A DNA stretch of 20,035 bases from Amanita rubescens (GCA_015039365.1 WION01000770.1:1-20035), one strand, 5' to 3'; counted from the first letter of the stretch, positions 1 through 9,985 are shown. Notes: a model not told the origin generated them from the letters alone. Program-made: numbers and translations.

Positions 1-55
1 AATCAGAACGGAATCAATAAATATGATAATAAAATATAATAAATTGCGACTTCTA

Positions 56-159
56 TATTGAGGTGAAAACGCGATTGATGGCTATAAGTATATCAATCAA
101 CGCTCCCTATTGAGGTGAAAACGTGATTGATGACTATAAGTATATCAATCAGCGCTCCC
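56..159. repeat. 52-bp tandem repeat, two copies
   Basis: Two head-to-tail copies (56-107 and 108-159) differ at only a few positions. A third copy begins at 160 (TATCGAGG) and is lost after about 10-15 bases. Each unit contains GATTGAT, about 12 bases of spacer, then ATCAATC, so it could form a short hairpin. No coding potential is visible. It lies at the window edge, so further copies to the left cannot be excluded. It might be a minisatellite or the subterminal part of a mobile element; nothing here decides between them. Confidence 0.85.
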
Positions 160-473
160 TATCGAGGCTCACCGTCTACTCCCGTCGCGTCTACGTGCAG
201 TTTCACTTCTTGTCCAATCACTGCCTGACAATATATACTGCGCTTGTATCACTTGAGTCTTGGGCCGTCCGGGTCTTTGATGTACTTTCGTGAGTTGATC
301 ATTGTGTCTCGCCTCCGGCTTTTCTGTTGCATTGACTGATGAGCGTCGATCTACTTTGTAGATACATCAACAGTGACCTACCGCAAAGATTTTTTCAGTA
401 CTTGATAGGTACTGCATTTTTTGATTGCTAGATCACGACTGATCAGGTGCTGGAAGGTATCAATACAAAGGGG
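160..473. other. Non-coding stretch upstream of the first gene
   Basis: I see no gene here. A CCAAT at 214-218 is followed by ATATATAC at 231-238, a spacing that could suit a promoter for the gene at 474, but that would need an untranslated leader of about 200 bases, and the CCAAT lies in a 15-base word that recurs at 10124-10138 inside a coding relic. The in-frame TAG at 429-431 shows that the reading frame of the downstream gene does not extend further left without another exon. Confidence 0.4.
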
Positions 474-2572
474 ATGCCTTCTTTTTTCAATGCCCGAGCC
501 TTGTTGGAGTCCAATAGACCAAATGGTGAGTTCTAACCATAGAGAGATCTTTTTTATGCTTACCCGATCAAGATCCTTTGGGCCCGTTCGACGGCAAAGT
601 TGCTGCTGTGATGGGCGATTGGCTTATCACAACGCCCAATCAGGATGTCATCTGGCACCCTCCATGGGATAAACGTAGTGTACGCCTCCGTGCCGACGCC
701 AGATATGGCTTTGATGATCCGATGCTGTGGCCTCAAGCATATGTCATTGAATATCCCCATCTCGGCGCCATCCCGCGAAAACCAGACGATCCCAACGACC
801 CGCTCTCTATCATGTGGTGGGATCCCGCAGAATCTAATTTCGCATATTCTCCGAATGACCTTGTCGACGGCCTTGGTCAGCTTTCTAGAGATATGTGCGA
901 GAAGTTCGATGCCTGCAGAAAAGAGCTATTACGAAGGATTGATGAGTATAAAGCAAAGACGAACGTACCAAATTATTATCTTCTCTCTATCAGCAAAGCC
1001 ATGAATCACGCTGGAGTTCGTCTAGGGTGTATACCCTCGTCGTTCCAAGAGATGAAATTTGGTGTAACGGAATTCCAACGCTACTATCTTGAGACGCACG
1101 GCCTTCTTGACTATCTAGAGGTTTACAAACCACGTATGGACGGGGCGGCTACTCGGGCTCCAACCGTTAGTGCCGACAATCGCGTTGGTACATTTGCTAG
1201 TAGTGCCCGAGTGGTACAGGAGTTCTACGATGCCGGTCTGCCAGTCTGGTTCATCAGGGAGACGAAGAAACTGATTGAAAATCCAAACACCGACCTAAAT
1301 GTTCTGAAGCTCGTCGAGGCGCGGAGGCCGGAGCAAATCCTGATTGCAGCTGAAAATAATCCGCCTTTCCCCGTTGTTTACAGAGGCCATACAAACACGC
1401 CGCAGAAATATGCATCTATGCATGCCTTTTCGAGGACATGGATGGTTTACCGAGATCCCTTCAGCCAGGAACGTCCTCAAGATGTTGAAAATCCGCCAGA
1501 TCCATTTTACTCGCACAACAGACCTGCAAGACAATCAGTGACTATCCCTATGTCGGAGCTGATGAGAGAGCGGCTACCTAGCTCTAACGCTTCGGCCTCG
1601 GAACGTATGATGAATCAGCCTCAAAGATGTAAGACATTTTCGTTTCTGCTTATTCATGACGCTCAACAAAAGCTAGCTGCCCCCGCAGCGGCACAGGTTT
1701 CGGTGGGACGCAATAAGTTTGCGGATCCCAACAGTCCTCTCCTTCCACCCGCTGAGCCAGCGTGGGCAGACGCTCTGAAAGCTGTCGATCACTCACCGCA
1801 CCGTGTAAAGGAAGGTGCACCCAAGAAAGTATATGCCTTGCCTGAACCAGCACTCTTCGTGACGCCATCCAATGATCAGAAGAAGATTAGCTATTTGATG
1901 ACGTGGATCAAATGCCGAACTGCTTGGATATGGCGCTTAGAGTCGCGGGCAAACACGGCGGTCTCGACCCAAACATGGCGAGACTTCCTTGGAATGAATT
2001 TTAATCCGTCGACTAATAACCAGACGGCCGCGGGACAGAGACGTGAGCTGATGCAAAAGTTGATGGGGAAATCACTGGACAAACCTGGATTATCATATTC
2101 CTCGAGTTCCGGCAGCCAAGTCACACTCTGGCGCGGGCAGCAGCTTGCTGATAATGTGATGCCGCCATTGAGAGTTGTACATGAAGTTTTTTGTGAACTT
2201 TACGAGCTCAGCTTCCGTTGCGAATTACTTGCGCTAGATCGGCGCTTGTCACAAGATCACGATCAACAGAACATAAGCGCCTGTTTCCCCGGGTCCAGCG
2301 GTAGTCTAACCCTCATTACACAATCGGCAAGGAACGGACTCGTCGCTGATGATTGGCGTACTCGCCTTCGTTACGTCGGTGCTCTTGTTCGAATCATGCG
2401 TAATTGGAACGTTTCTCCTTATCCTTCGATCTTTCGCATAGTGGATACCAGGATAGAATTAATCACGGAGCAGCAAGCGTTGCAATTGGAGCGCGCCGCT
2501 GCAAGTTTCTATGTACAGCAGTTTTTTGATCACTTTGGCCGCGCACCCATTGTCCCTCACCGACTCGATTGA
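474..2572 (+). CDS. Agaricomycete protein of unknown function, 683 aa, two exons
   Basis: Model: exons 474-525 and 573-2572, joined by a 47-nt intron that starts GTGAGT and ends CAAG. The long frame begins with a TTG-led stretch, so it needs an upstream exon; the ATG at 474 is the first in frame after TAG 429 and gives the start MPSFFNAR. The junction restores a codon (G|AT) and the total, 2052 nt, is divisible by three. The protein is soluble-looking and tryptophan-rich near the N-terminus (GDWLITT, then WHPPW at about residues 45-49, then MWWDP). I see no signal peptide, membrane segment or known catalytic motif. I recognise the N-terminal pattern only as a family expanded in Agaricomycetes with no known function; this is memory, not a search. 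It is convergent with the transposase gene, with 69 bases between the stop codons, so it might be transposon cargo or an unrelated host gene. Confidence 0.75.
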
Positions 2573-2641
2573 TGTAATTGTATCACAATGTATCAATGAA
2601 TCAATACTTTGTTCTGATGTGCGAGTACATGTAGACGGAGC

Positions 2642-5600
2642 CTAAGTGTGCGATTTTGGTGCTCTATCGACTATAGCCCAACGTTCGCGATCCCAAATTC
2701 TTCCAACAACACATTCAACAGTGTTGAGATCTACAACATATGAGGGTCCCATCTCTTTGTAAAATGTTATATTGCAGCCACCAGGCGTTTCGTCGACTTT
2801 GATGGATTGAACAACAGCCAGAAGTATATCCTTGGCTTCTTGAGGTTTCTTGATAACAAGAACGCGACGGAGTTGACCATAATAGGTGCGCTCCTCCAAT
2901 TCGACTCTCTTATTCCTAAAGCGCCTGTTCTTGTCAATATATTGATAATACTTGAATTCTGTATTAGATGGCGAGATAAGGTGATGCAAGGTGGACATAC
3001 TCGGACAAATGACGCGTCTCTCTCATGTTCCCGGAGCCCGACGAGGTCGCGTCCATGCATACTATCACCTCCGTTGATGCGTGTCACCTTTCCGAATTGA
3101 AGAATTTCGGTGTCTTCCGGAAACCATTTCTTCACGGTCCGCAGCGAGGAGTCACCAAGGGTCACAAGTGTAGCAACAGCCTTGGCATAAACGTCTCTCG
3201 AAAGTCGAGACAGCTTTCGCGGTGCTTTCAAACGATATAGAGCGTCTTAGTATTATAATAATATTAGAAATATGCGGGTGTGAATGATTATTTTGTTTGC
3301 TTACATTCATCATAGATGTGTCCGGCGTGATCATCCTGATCTGGTCTTGAACCGAATGACAATTCTTTATCCAAATTATAACGCAGTTTGAGCTGAGCTA
3401 ACTGAGCAGAAGCCGTCACGTAGTTATTGATGCTAATGTATGGATAGCGTCGGTTCTTGACATGTCGCACTACATCGCCGCAGTAACGCTCTATTGGAAA
3501 TGCCCAATTCGCCCAAACTGGGCCATTGGCTCTAATACTTGGCCCGATATGCAAGAGGGCATGGATAGTTAGCGGGCAAGCCGACAGCCGTGAAACATCA
3601 TGTTGATAATAGAACCTAAAAGCGTCGGAACAGGTCAGTACATCATCTAAAGTCATTACGTTAATCACTGACCTCTCGTAGTCTTCCACCCATCTAATAA
3701 AACCGTTCTCAATCTCTGCCACCTTTTCCATCGGTAATTCATACTCGAGACAGAGGTTGAGAAGGTGAACCAAACGAAGGAAATGTTTGTAATATTTGTC
3801 TTGGGGAAATCGCCCACGAAGCACAATTGGTGCGATGTATATTGTCCACGTGGCCCAGCTTTCAGCTTTGAATTGCCAACGTTGACTTGACATGTTGGGA
3901 ACACGACATCCGAACGCCGCAGGAATTGTGTCTCCAGCTTCGGCAGAGATGCGACAGATATCCTTCCACACCGAATCACTTAATGCGTAACCCATCTCAT
4001 TGTGCGATAGCTCCTTGAAACATCTCGACCAGAAGAGGACAAGATTCGGGATAAGATTTTCCCATATAAGATGCATAAAATCGTAGGGGAACGAAGCAGG
4101 GAAAGACAGGGAACCCAGGCTACTGAGGAGGGGGATGCCCTTAATGCCAAACTCCGTCGCAAGGTTTTGCTCAAGGGTCAATGTTCCGGCAAACTGCACC
4201 TGATTAGCTTCGGCAATGAATCCGTTATGCGTGCGCATTGGGAGATTTGAGGGATCATATGGACTGGACGAAGATCCAGAAACATTTCGGCGATGGAGGG
4301 GGATATAATACGTGGTACACAAAGGTGCATTGACACCAACCATTTTGCACATGCGACAGGGCGAAAAACCGTTGTGTCCCTTCATGCGCATCAAAAGTGC
4401 GATCGCTGGTATGTCACCGATAACAACTATGAGATGGGCACGGAGAAGGAATACAGTCTTTGAAAGTCCATCGAAAGCCGTTATGCCGATTTCCAATTGA
4501 ACGAGCTCCTGAACAAGAGGGTGCAGAAATGAGTCCATGTCCACAGGCTTGTTAGGCCCAGGAATGACGCCGGCGGGGATAATATTATCCATGTGAAGCC
4601 GGATTTCGGGGGGTAGGTTGTAATTGATTAGTAGAAGTGGCCAGCACGTTTTTGAACGTTTCTTGAAGACAGAAACGCCGTCAGCACAGAACCCTAGGGC
4701 TATGTCCCGATGATCGGAAAAGTGATAAAATGGAAAGGTCTTGTCGGCGACTGTTATTAACTTTTTGAGGAGAGATTTGTATAGCTCGCCGCCAAATATA
4801 TCTTCCATTATGCCTTCCTGATGTTCATCTTCGTACTGAGATCGATAACGCATCTCCGCCGCGAGCCGTGGATTTGCTACCATTGCGCGGAGTCGAGGGA
4901 TAATGGGAAGGTATGCAAAGTAACTTTGCGGCTGTGTACTATTAGGCTTGTACCGTGCCTTGCCACAGACCGGGCATGCTTCTTTCTTTTCGTGAGGCCC
5001 AGTATAGCATACACAAGAATTGGGACAACAGTCGTATCGAACGGGCTGAAACCCCGACAAGCGTTGCACATCCCTCGATGTAACTTGCCAACTGCTGATA
5101 CCATTGCCAGGAAGAACATTCGGTAGATCATTGAACGCTTCCTGCGTTATGTTGTGTTTAACTTTATAAGCGAAAAGCCTCAAGCGCCCCAGTTCATCCT
5201 CGGAGAGAGTTCGTGAACCTGACTAAAGCATTAGCGAAGAACATTAATCACTTGTATCACAGCAAATTACCTGCTTCTTTCATGAAGTGCTCACCCATCT
5301 TATCCTCAAGCGAAATTCCAGATATTTCTTCGCCAAGTGCAGCACTGTCTATCAAATTCCACATGTCATCTTCATCGATATCCTCGGCACTATAGCCCTC
5401 TTCCTCATCATCTATTGAAGACCCGTCGCGTGCATCTTCTTCAGCATTCTCCATGACGTTTTCATGATTGCGCCCAATATCTGCCCATCGACGTCGCACC
5501 GCTTCTTCAATGCAAATAGAGGAAAGCGTGGCGCGGGACGAAGTCGCATCCGCAGTCAGCATCTCGCTGTGATTACTTTCTGCTGCATCTAATGTATTGC

Positions 5601-6120
5601 CGGGGTTCGGCGCGTGCTGCGGTGCGTTCGAAATTCCCACTGGCGAGGCTGGAATAGCGCCGGCAGCTGGGAGATCCACGTCCTCCCTCGCAACCCCACT
5701 GTGACGACTATCTTGTGGATCTGACGCATTTTCAGGGATCGGCGTCTGGATGAGGCTCTGGGGGGTGCTCGAACTTTCTACTGGAAAGGTTGGAGCAGCG
5801 CCAGTACCTGGAATAACCATTTCGTCTGTTGCTGCGTTCCCGCCAGACGGCGCACTGACTACGTCTGATTGAGGTGCGCGCGAATGACGCTTGTCTGTGG
5901 AAGCATTGCCAGACGACGTGGTGTTCACTTTCGTTCGATTCGAACCGTTCAAAATGGTGCTTCTGGCTCTTTCGAGCCAAGGATTCTGTTCATAAAGGGC
6001 GGCTTGTAGTCTGACGGGACGGCGACCATTCATATGGTTTCGCGCTTGGTTCTGGCTTAGCATTCGCTGGCAACCGCAAGAGCACAAGACCTTGTTTCCC
6101 TGGGTACGAACTGGGGGCAT
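2642..6120 (-). CDS. Tnp2-type (CACTA/EnSpm-like) DNA transposase, 1105 aa, four exons
   Basis: Exons 6120-5271, 5218-3305, 3245-3001 and 2950-2642; introns of 52, 59 and 50 nt begin GTAATT, GTAAGC and GTATGT and end CAG, AAG and AAG. The phases fit and the 3318 coding nt are divisible by three. The first exon carries a small Cys/His cluster (CSCGC at residues 13-17, His29), then a low-complexity Ser/Pro/Asp/Glu-rich linker. Exon 2 holds a Cys-rich knuckle (about residues 347-368, ending CPVCG) and the transposase core of the Tnp2 family (Pfam Transposase_21): ADGVSVF with Asp463, GDIPA with Asp552, GH..CRMC (His565, Cys571, Cys574) and YDFMHLIWEN (Asp663, Glu670). Asp463 and Asp552 are probable metal-binding acidic residues; the third is either Asp663 or Glu670. 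The last exons give the usual C-terminal region (GQLRRV, then VVDLNTVECVVGR and WAIVDR). No stop or frameshift interrupts the model, so the copy may be active. No CACTA terminal repeats were found, so element borders are unknown. Confidence 0.9.
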
Positions 6121-6156
6121 TTCGACAGAGGGTGCTCCTTTAAGGCAGTGAAGAGA

Positions 6157-6164
6157 TTATATAT
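6157..6164 (-). promoter_or_regulatory. Possible TATA box of the transposase gene
   Basis: The reverse strand reads TATATAAT at 6164-6157, about 37-44 bases before the transposase ATG at 6120. That is close for a fungal TATA-to-ATG distance and would leave a very short leader. Position and sequence are the only evidence. Confidence 0.3.
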
Positions 6165-6384
6165 GACAATTCAGGGCTTTCACAAGATCCGTATTAGTCT
6201 GTCCACCATCAATATTCCAAACCCCTCCGATCAAACCCTTGCCCATAAATATCGACACGATCTGTGCACATAGGTCCAAAAAAAAACACTAGAAATGGGC
6301 TTCAGTCAAAGAATAAAATGTCAGGGCATTATACTGACCAGAGCAGTCGATCCAATCGCTCGACCCGAGGTGAACGCCGTCGAT
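6165..6384. other. Intergenic, no gene seen
   Basis: This stretch lies upstream of the transposase and holds an A-run at 6278-6286 followed by CACTAG. Small open frames here look random. The CACTA at 6286-6290 is too weak to call an element end because no matching TAGTG inverted end was found. Confidence 0.4.
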
Positions 6385-6740
6385 GACCCAAAGTCTTTCG
6401 ACGATGCCGGAAGATCGACCCAAAGTCTTATCTCCAGCAACCTATGACTGACCCCAAGTCTGGTCATAGGGCATTGTAACGGGTATCTTGACTCTTGAGC
6501 CTGCTGTTGCATGGCGGGCGCGCGACGGTGGAATGATAACAAGTCGTGAGAAGGATCAACGGAGTCATGTGAGGTACTGGTCATGTGCGCGATAGACAAC
6601 AGTCCCAAATAATGGACTTTGCAATTTTCGATGTCGCCATCGCCGCCATCCGAGCAGGCGCGGGAAAGACTTTGGGTCGCCCCGCGTCGCTCGCAAACGA
6701 GACTATGGGTCGGTTTGTGGGCAGGGCAAGACTATGGGTC
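6385..6740. repeat. Two inverted triplets of a 12-bp motif
   Basis: GACCCAAAGTCT occurs at 6385-6396 and 6417-6428, and GACCCCAAGTCT at 6450-6461. The reverse complement form AGACTTTGGGTC is at 6667-6678, and AGACTATGGGTC at 6700-6711 and 6729-6740. Start-to-start distances are 32, 33, then 33 and 29 bases, close to three helical turns. The two arms point towards each other across about 205 bases. Motif arrays of this kind are the usual binding sites at the subterminal ends of CACTA-type transposons, and the transposase gene begins 265 bases to the left. The arrangement could be a small non-autonomous element, two abutting element ends, or a regulatory array. Both strands are open for short stretches here, but these frames are by-products of the repeats. 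Confidence 0.8.
6441..6470. repeat. Perfect 8-bp inverted repeat around the third motif copy
   Basis: CCTATGAC (6441-6448) and GTCATAGG (6463-6470) are exact inverted copies flanking a 14-base loop that contains the third left-arm motif. It may be a structured protein-binding site. Confidence 0.7.
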
Positions 6741-6802
6741 GGCCCTTGCAGGAAATCAAACCTTCAAGTTGTATTTGTCAAGCAAGCTAGCTACGAGGTA
6801 CG

Positions 6803-7721
6803 CTATCCATCTATCGTGGTAGGGAGATCATGAATGCTAAACCCATCAACCTTGATCTGAGGGCGACGTTTGCCCACATATATGTTCACAGCTGCCCATT
6901 CTCCAGGGAGGTGGAAATGTTGGTGCTGTGTGCTGGTCAGTAGGACATCAATGCCAAATGTAATGCTCTGCTTACGACAATGGGGCGCAGGCGCTTGTTC
7001 CGGTCCTTCCTTTCTTCACCATCCAAGCTGATGGAAGCAGATGCCTTCCTCTTCAAAATGGGCAGGGGGGACATGAGTCCGGGTGGAGGACTCGAGTTGA
7101 GAGCCACGGCTAAGGGGAAGGATTCCGCGTCACTGGAACTGGTCAGCTCGACTACGTTCTCCTTGTTTGATGTATCTCCATCTGTATAGTATAAGATGAT
7201 GACGGTGTGCGCTAAGAAGTAGGCCTTACCTTCACCACGCAATTTCCTCTTCCGATCCCCAGATTTTTGTTCCCAGGGGATTGCCTTTGTGCCGGCCTCA
7301 ATAATCGGAGGAAAGTCGGACACGTCCAAGATGTCGCTTGATGGATGCGCCTCGGTCGCTGCATTCGTATCTAAGTTGAATTGCATCAAGACGAGTGTGA
7401 TAGGAGGCTAGTAGGCTTACCATTCTTTGACGCTGCTTTCTGATCCTTGAACCCGCTAGTCGGATACCAAGGCGACGATTCCCTCTTGATAAGGGGAGAG
7501 TCAGATTCTGTATAGGAGCTTTGCTCTTCTGGCGAGTCGTGTTCGTTCCAGATACGAGTAACGGTCCGCATGGTATGGGACGAATGTAAGTATTGTGCAT
7601 GAATATATACTCTTTTCAAGGTGCTAACTGGATTAAGCAGGCTCAAGCAGTCGTCAGCGCCCATGGTTGGGATAGGCCACAAACGGAAAAGTGTCCATCG
7701 GCGGTATAGAAAATTGCTCAT
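6803..7721 (-). CDS. Unknown basic, probably nuclear protein, four exons
   Basis: Exons 7721(?)-7421, 7370-7230, 7181-6976 and 6925-6803; introns of 50, 48 and 50 nt start GTAAGC, GTAAGG and GTAAGC and end TAG, CAG and CAG. The last intron has a CTGAC branch site just before CACACAG. All phases fit. The 48-nt intron is a multiple of three with no stop, so it could also be retained. The start is uncertain: ATG 7721 gives about 256 residues and ATG 7571 (MRTVTRIW) about 206. A separate open frame from ATG 7767 (MTRSDHLL) reads like protein, but I found no splice joining it in phase. The sequence is Ser/Pro/Glu-rich with a possible SUMO-type site (IKRE), basic clusters (DRKRK; KRLRP) that could be nuclear signals, and a C-terminal GEWAAVNIYVG then DGFSIHDLPTT. 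I know no domain that matches. It is divergent from the gene at 8486. Confidence 0.6.
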
Positions 7722-7794
7722 CAGGGACCGACAGTCCACCGCGGAGAAGATGATCCGACCGGGTCATGGGAACGGTACCGCTGCTCACCGAGAC

Positions 7795-8432
7795 ACGTGA
7801 AACGGTGGTGAGCGTCATCACATCGAAAAACGGATCATTTTCCGAAAAAAAGAATAACTGCCGCTTGGCACTGAAACGCGTGCAACGGTGAGCATCATTG
7901 CAATCAAAAGCGGGTCGTGCACACTAACCTTTTTGCAGCTTTTCAGGTGATCTATATAATACTGGCGATCATCGATGTCATAACAACAAAACAGGTCGTG
8001 TGCGGTCAATAATCTCTCACTTTGTGATTACTGGTAATAGCTAATGCCCTTAACAACGGCCATCATCATGACGTCAAGAACGGGTCGCGCCTGCTAATTT
8101 TTTCTTATACCAGTGAGAGCTGCTCCAAGAGTAAACGGCATTCACTGAAATGCAACACTCTAGTGGTAAGTATCGTTACGTCAAAAATGGGTCGCGCGCG
8201 TGCTAACTTTAAGAGTAAATGCCGTCGACTGTATCACCTAGTGCGGACCCACGGACACCGGTACCGAATGCCCGGGTGGTGAGCTACCACTGAAACGCGA
8301 GACCTTAGTGGTGAGTATCTTTACGTCAAAAATGGGTCACGCGCGTGCTAACTTTAAGAGTAAATGCCGTCGACTGTATCATCTAAAGCGAGCCCACGGA
8401 CACCCTGAATCTCCAGCTGGTGGTGAGACACC
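7795..8432. repeat. Degenerate repeat block between divergent genes
   Basis: At least five, perhaps six, related units occur at about 7795-7845, 7869-7933, 7967-8009 (weak), 8045-8105, 8143-8287 and 8288-8432. The last two form a clear 145-bp tandem duplication. The shared core reads roughly CACTGAAACGCG, a short variable part, GTGGTGAGTATC, then TACGTCAAAAATGGGTC, GCGCG and GTGCTAAC. Copies 4-6 contain TGACGTCA-like or TTACGTCA palindrome-type words, as bound by CREB/ATF-class bZIP factors. The block fills almost the whole space between the two divergent genes and has no convincing coding potential. Confidence 0.75.
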
Positions 8433-8485
8433 GGATCGGGCGCAAAGCAAGTTCAAAATACTGCTCACTCTTTCCAGACCTCCTC

Positions 8486-9447
8486 ATGGCACGAGCTTCA
8501 CGCAAGAAACAGACGGCAGGTACAATACCGCCTTCTGATAATGCGCAACAGCAGGTAGGCTCTATTGCTCTTCATACAAGCTACAGCTACTTACTCTACT
8601 CAACAGGATGGCGTTTCAAAGCGGACCAGGAAGGGAACTGGAAAAGACAAAGAAAATTCCGCGACTACGCCTTCCGATGCAACGCAACAACTAGGAGTAA
8701 GCTCATCGTTTCCGTTTCCTGATGTCGACTCTAAGCCCGCAGAGCGGTGATGTCAGCATGGCTGCGCCCCAGCCAAGCAATGATGGTGCGATAGTTGCTC
8801 AGTCACAAGGGACTGCACATCAAGCAGTGGTACCTGAAGCCCCCTCCGGTTCAGATAACGGAAGAGAGGAAAGGGTCATGCAACTCTTGGGTATGTTATA
8901 ATAACCACCGGCTATCGATACTCCAGCTAACGATCTGACTTCAGCGGAAAATCAAAAGTTAAGATCAATTAATAGGGACTTAATCATGTCGAGTGAGAGC
9001 GCGAAGACTCGCAAAATGATAGATAAACCAGCGGGACAAGGCTGGAACCTTCAAGAAATGATGGAGCTCAAAGACAACAAAATACTCTATAATGCAATTC
9101 GGGTAAGTCGTAATAAATGCATGAGTTTCATGACTTATACTCTTCAGCGCACTGTACGCCAGCTTGTACTCCGGTCACCTATGGACTTGAATATTCTGTG
9201 GAAGAATCAAGATGCTCAGATAGTTGCAGACATAATGGCTTTAGTATGTGCCCTGTTGACTGAAACGAGCATGGTTAACTGTCTGTAGGCGAAAAAAAGC
9301 CATCCGTACCTCATCTGTTTCCCCCGAAACTGGGCAACAAGTGAGATGATTAGACTGGTTTTAAAAAACCAAAGGTCTACTCAACGTAATCGCCAACAGC
9401 AAGTCGAGGCGAACGACGAGGGCAGCAATGGGGATGATGCGCATTGA
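8486..9447 (+). CDS. Small coiled-coil protein of an agaricomycete family, 239 aa, six exons
   Basis: Exons 8486-8554, 8607-8696, 8743-8890, 8945-9102, 9148-9243 and 9289-9447; introns of 52, 46, 54, 45 and 45 nt begin GTAGGC, GTAAGC, GTATGT, GTAAGT and GTATGT and all end AG. Phases fit and 720 nt are divisible by three. None of the single frames is long, so the gene is visible only after splicing. The N-terminal third is basic and Ser/Thr/Gln-rich, probably disordered. A short heptad-like stretch (VMQLLAENQKLRSINRDLI) suggests a small coiled coil. The C-terminal half has the conserved pattern RTVRQLVLR, WKNQDAQIV, KSHPYL, NWATSEMI and VLKNQR. I recall this pattern from many uncharacterised agaricomycete proteins, but no function is known to me. 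The second intron acceptor (8742) is chosen because it alone keeps the frame open. Confidence 0.75.
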
Positions 9448-9494
9448 CGTATGCTAAATATGCGAATATCGAATATGTAAATACCATATATGGG

Positions 9495-9765
9495 AATAGT
9501 TCGCCGCAAATTGGCGACGATAATAACAGCTTTTTCGTGCATATTTCCAGTTACCCTAAATGGCCGTAAATCGGCGACGATAATAACAGCTTTTTCGTGC
9601 ATTTACCGTTACTCTAAACGGCCGTAAATCGGTGACAATAATAACAGCTTTTTTGTGTATTTACTGTTACTCTAAACGGGCGTAAATCCGCAACGATAAT
9701 AACAGCTTTTTCGTGTATTTACCGTTACTCTAAACGGCCGTAAATCGGCGACGATAATAACTTCT
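9495..9765. repeat. Five-unit 58-60-bp hairpin repeat
   Basis: The core GATAATAAC (or AATAATAAC in the third unit) starts at 9519, 9579, 9637, 9695 and 9753, so the spacing is 60, 58, 58 and 58 bases. Each unit carries GCCGTAAATCGGC or a close variant, an inverted repeat of GCCG/CGGC around TAAAT, followed by a run of T and CGTG. Units 2-5 are more alike than unit 1. The reverse-strand open frame through the first units is a by-product of the repeat. Confidence 0.85.
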
Positions 9766-9985
9766 TTTCTACAGAAGATTTAGCATTCTAAATTGACTGA
9801 ATCGGGTGGAATCGAGGTCATTAAATGATTGTTCAGCAAACATTATGGCGAAAATAATATTTACCAACAATTGACAATAATCTTACCATAATTAACACTA
9901 ATCGTAATGCAAAAAATTGACGTGCGCCAGCGAAAAGCACAATTTAAGATCTGATTTTCATACCCTAAAATCAACCGGCATGCTG
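9766..9985. other. AT-rich intergenic DNA, nothing recognised
   Basis: The sequence is rich in AAT and ATT and follows directly on the repeat array. I see no gene, RNA or clear terminator. Confidence 0.5.

Noticed and set aside
214..238. CCAAT plus TATA-like pair as promoter of the gene at 474
   Set aside because: The leader would be about 235 bases long, and the CCAAT belongs to a 15-base word that recurs inside a coding relic, so a promoter reading is not needed.
6286..6290. CACTA as the end of the transposon
   Set aside because: A five-base match occurs by chance; no inverted TAGTG end or longer terminal repeat was found.
6585..6833. Plus-strand open frames with repeated RLWVG/DYGSAL words
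   Set aside because: They are created by the inverted 12-bp motif array; the last exon of the gene at 6803-7721 overlaps part of them on the other strand.
8308..8538. Plus-strand frame beginning in the repeat block
   Set aside because: It has no ATG start (GTG only) and repeats the tandem DNA; the spliced gene at 8486 uses a different frame.
9381..9602. Reverse-strand frame with repeated MHEKAVIIVA
   Set aside because: It is a by-product of the 58-60-bp repeat and lies antisense to the last exon of the gene at 8486.
9495..9765. CRISPR-like array
   Set aside because: The whole 58-60-bp unit is repeated with no unique spacers, and the sequence is clearly eukaryotic.
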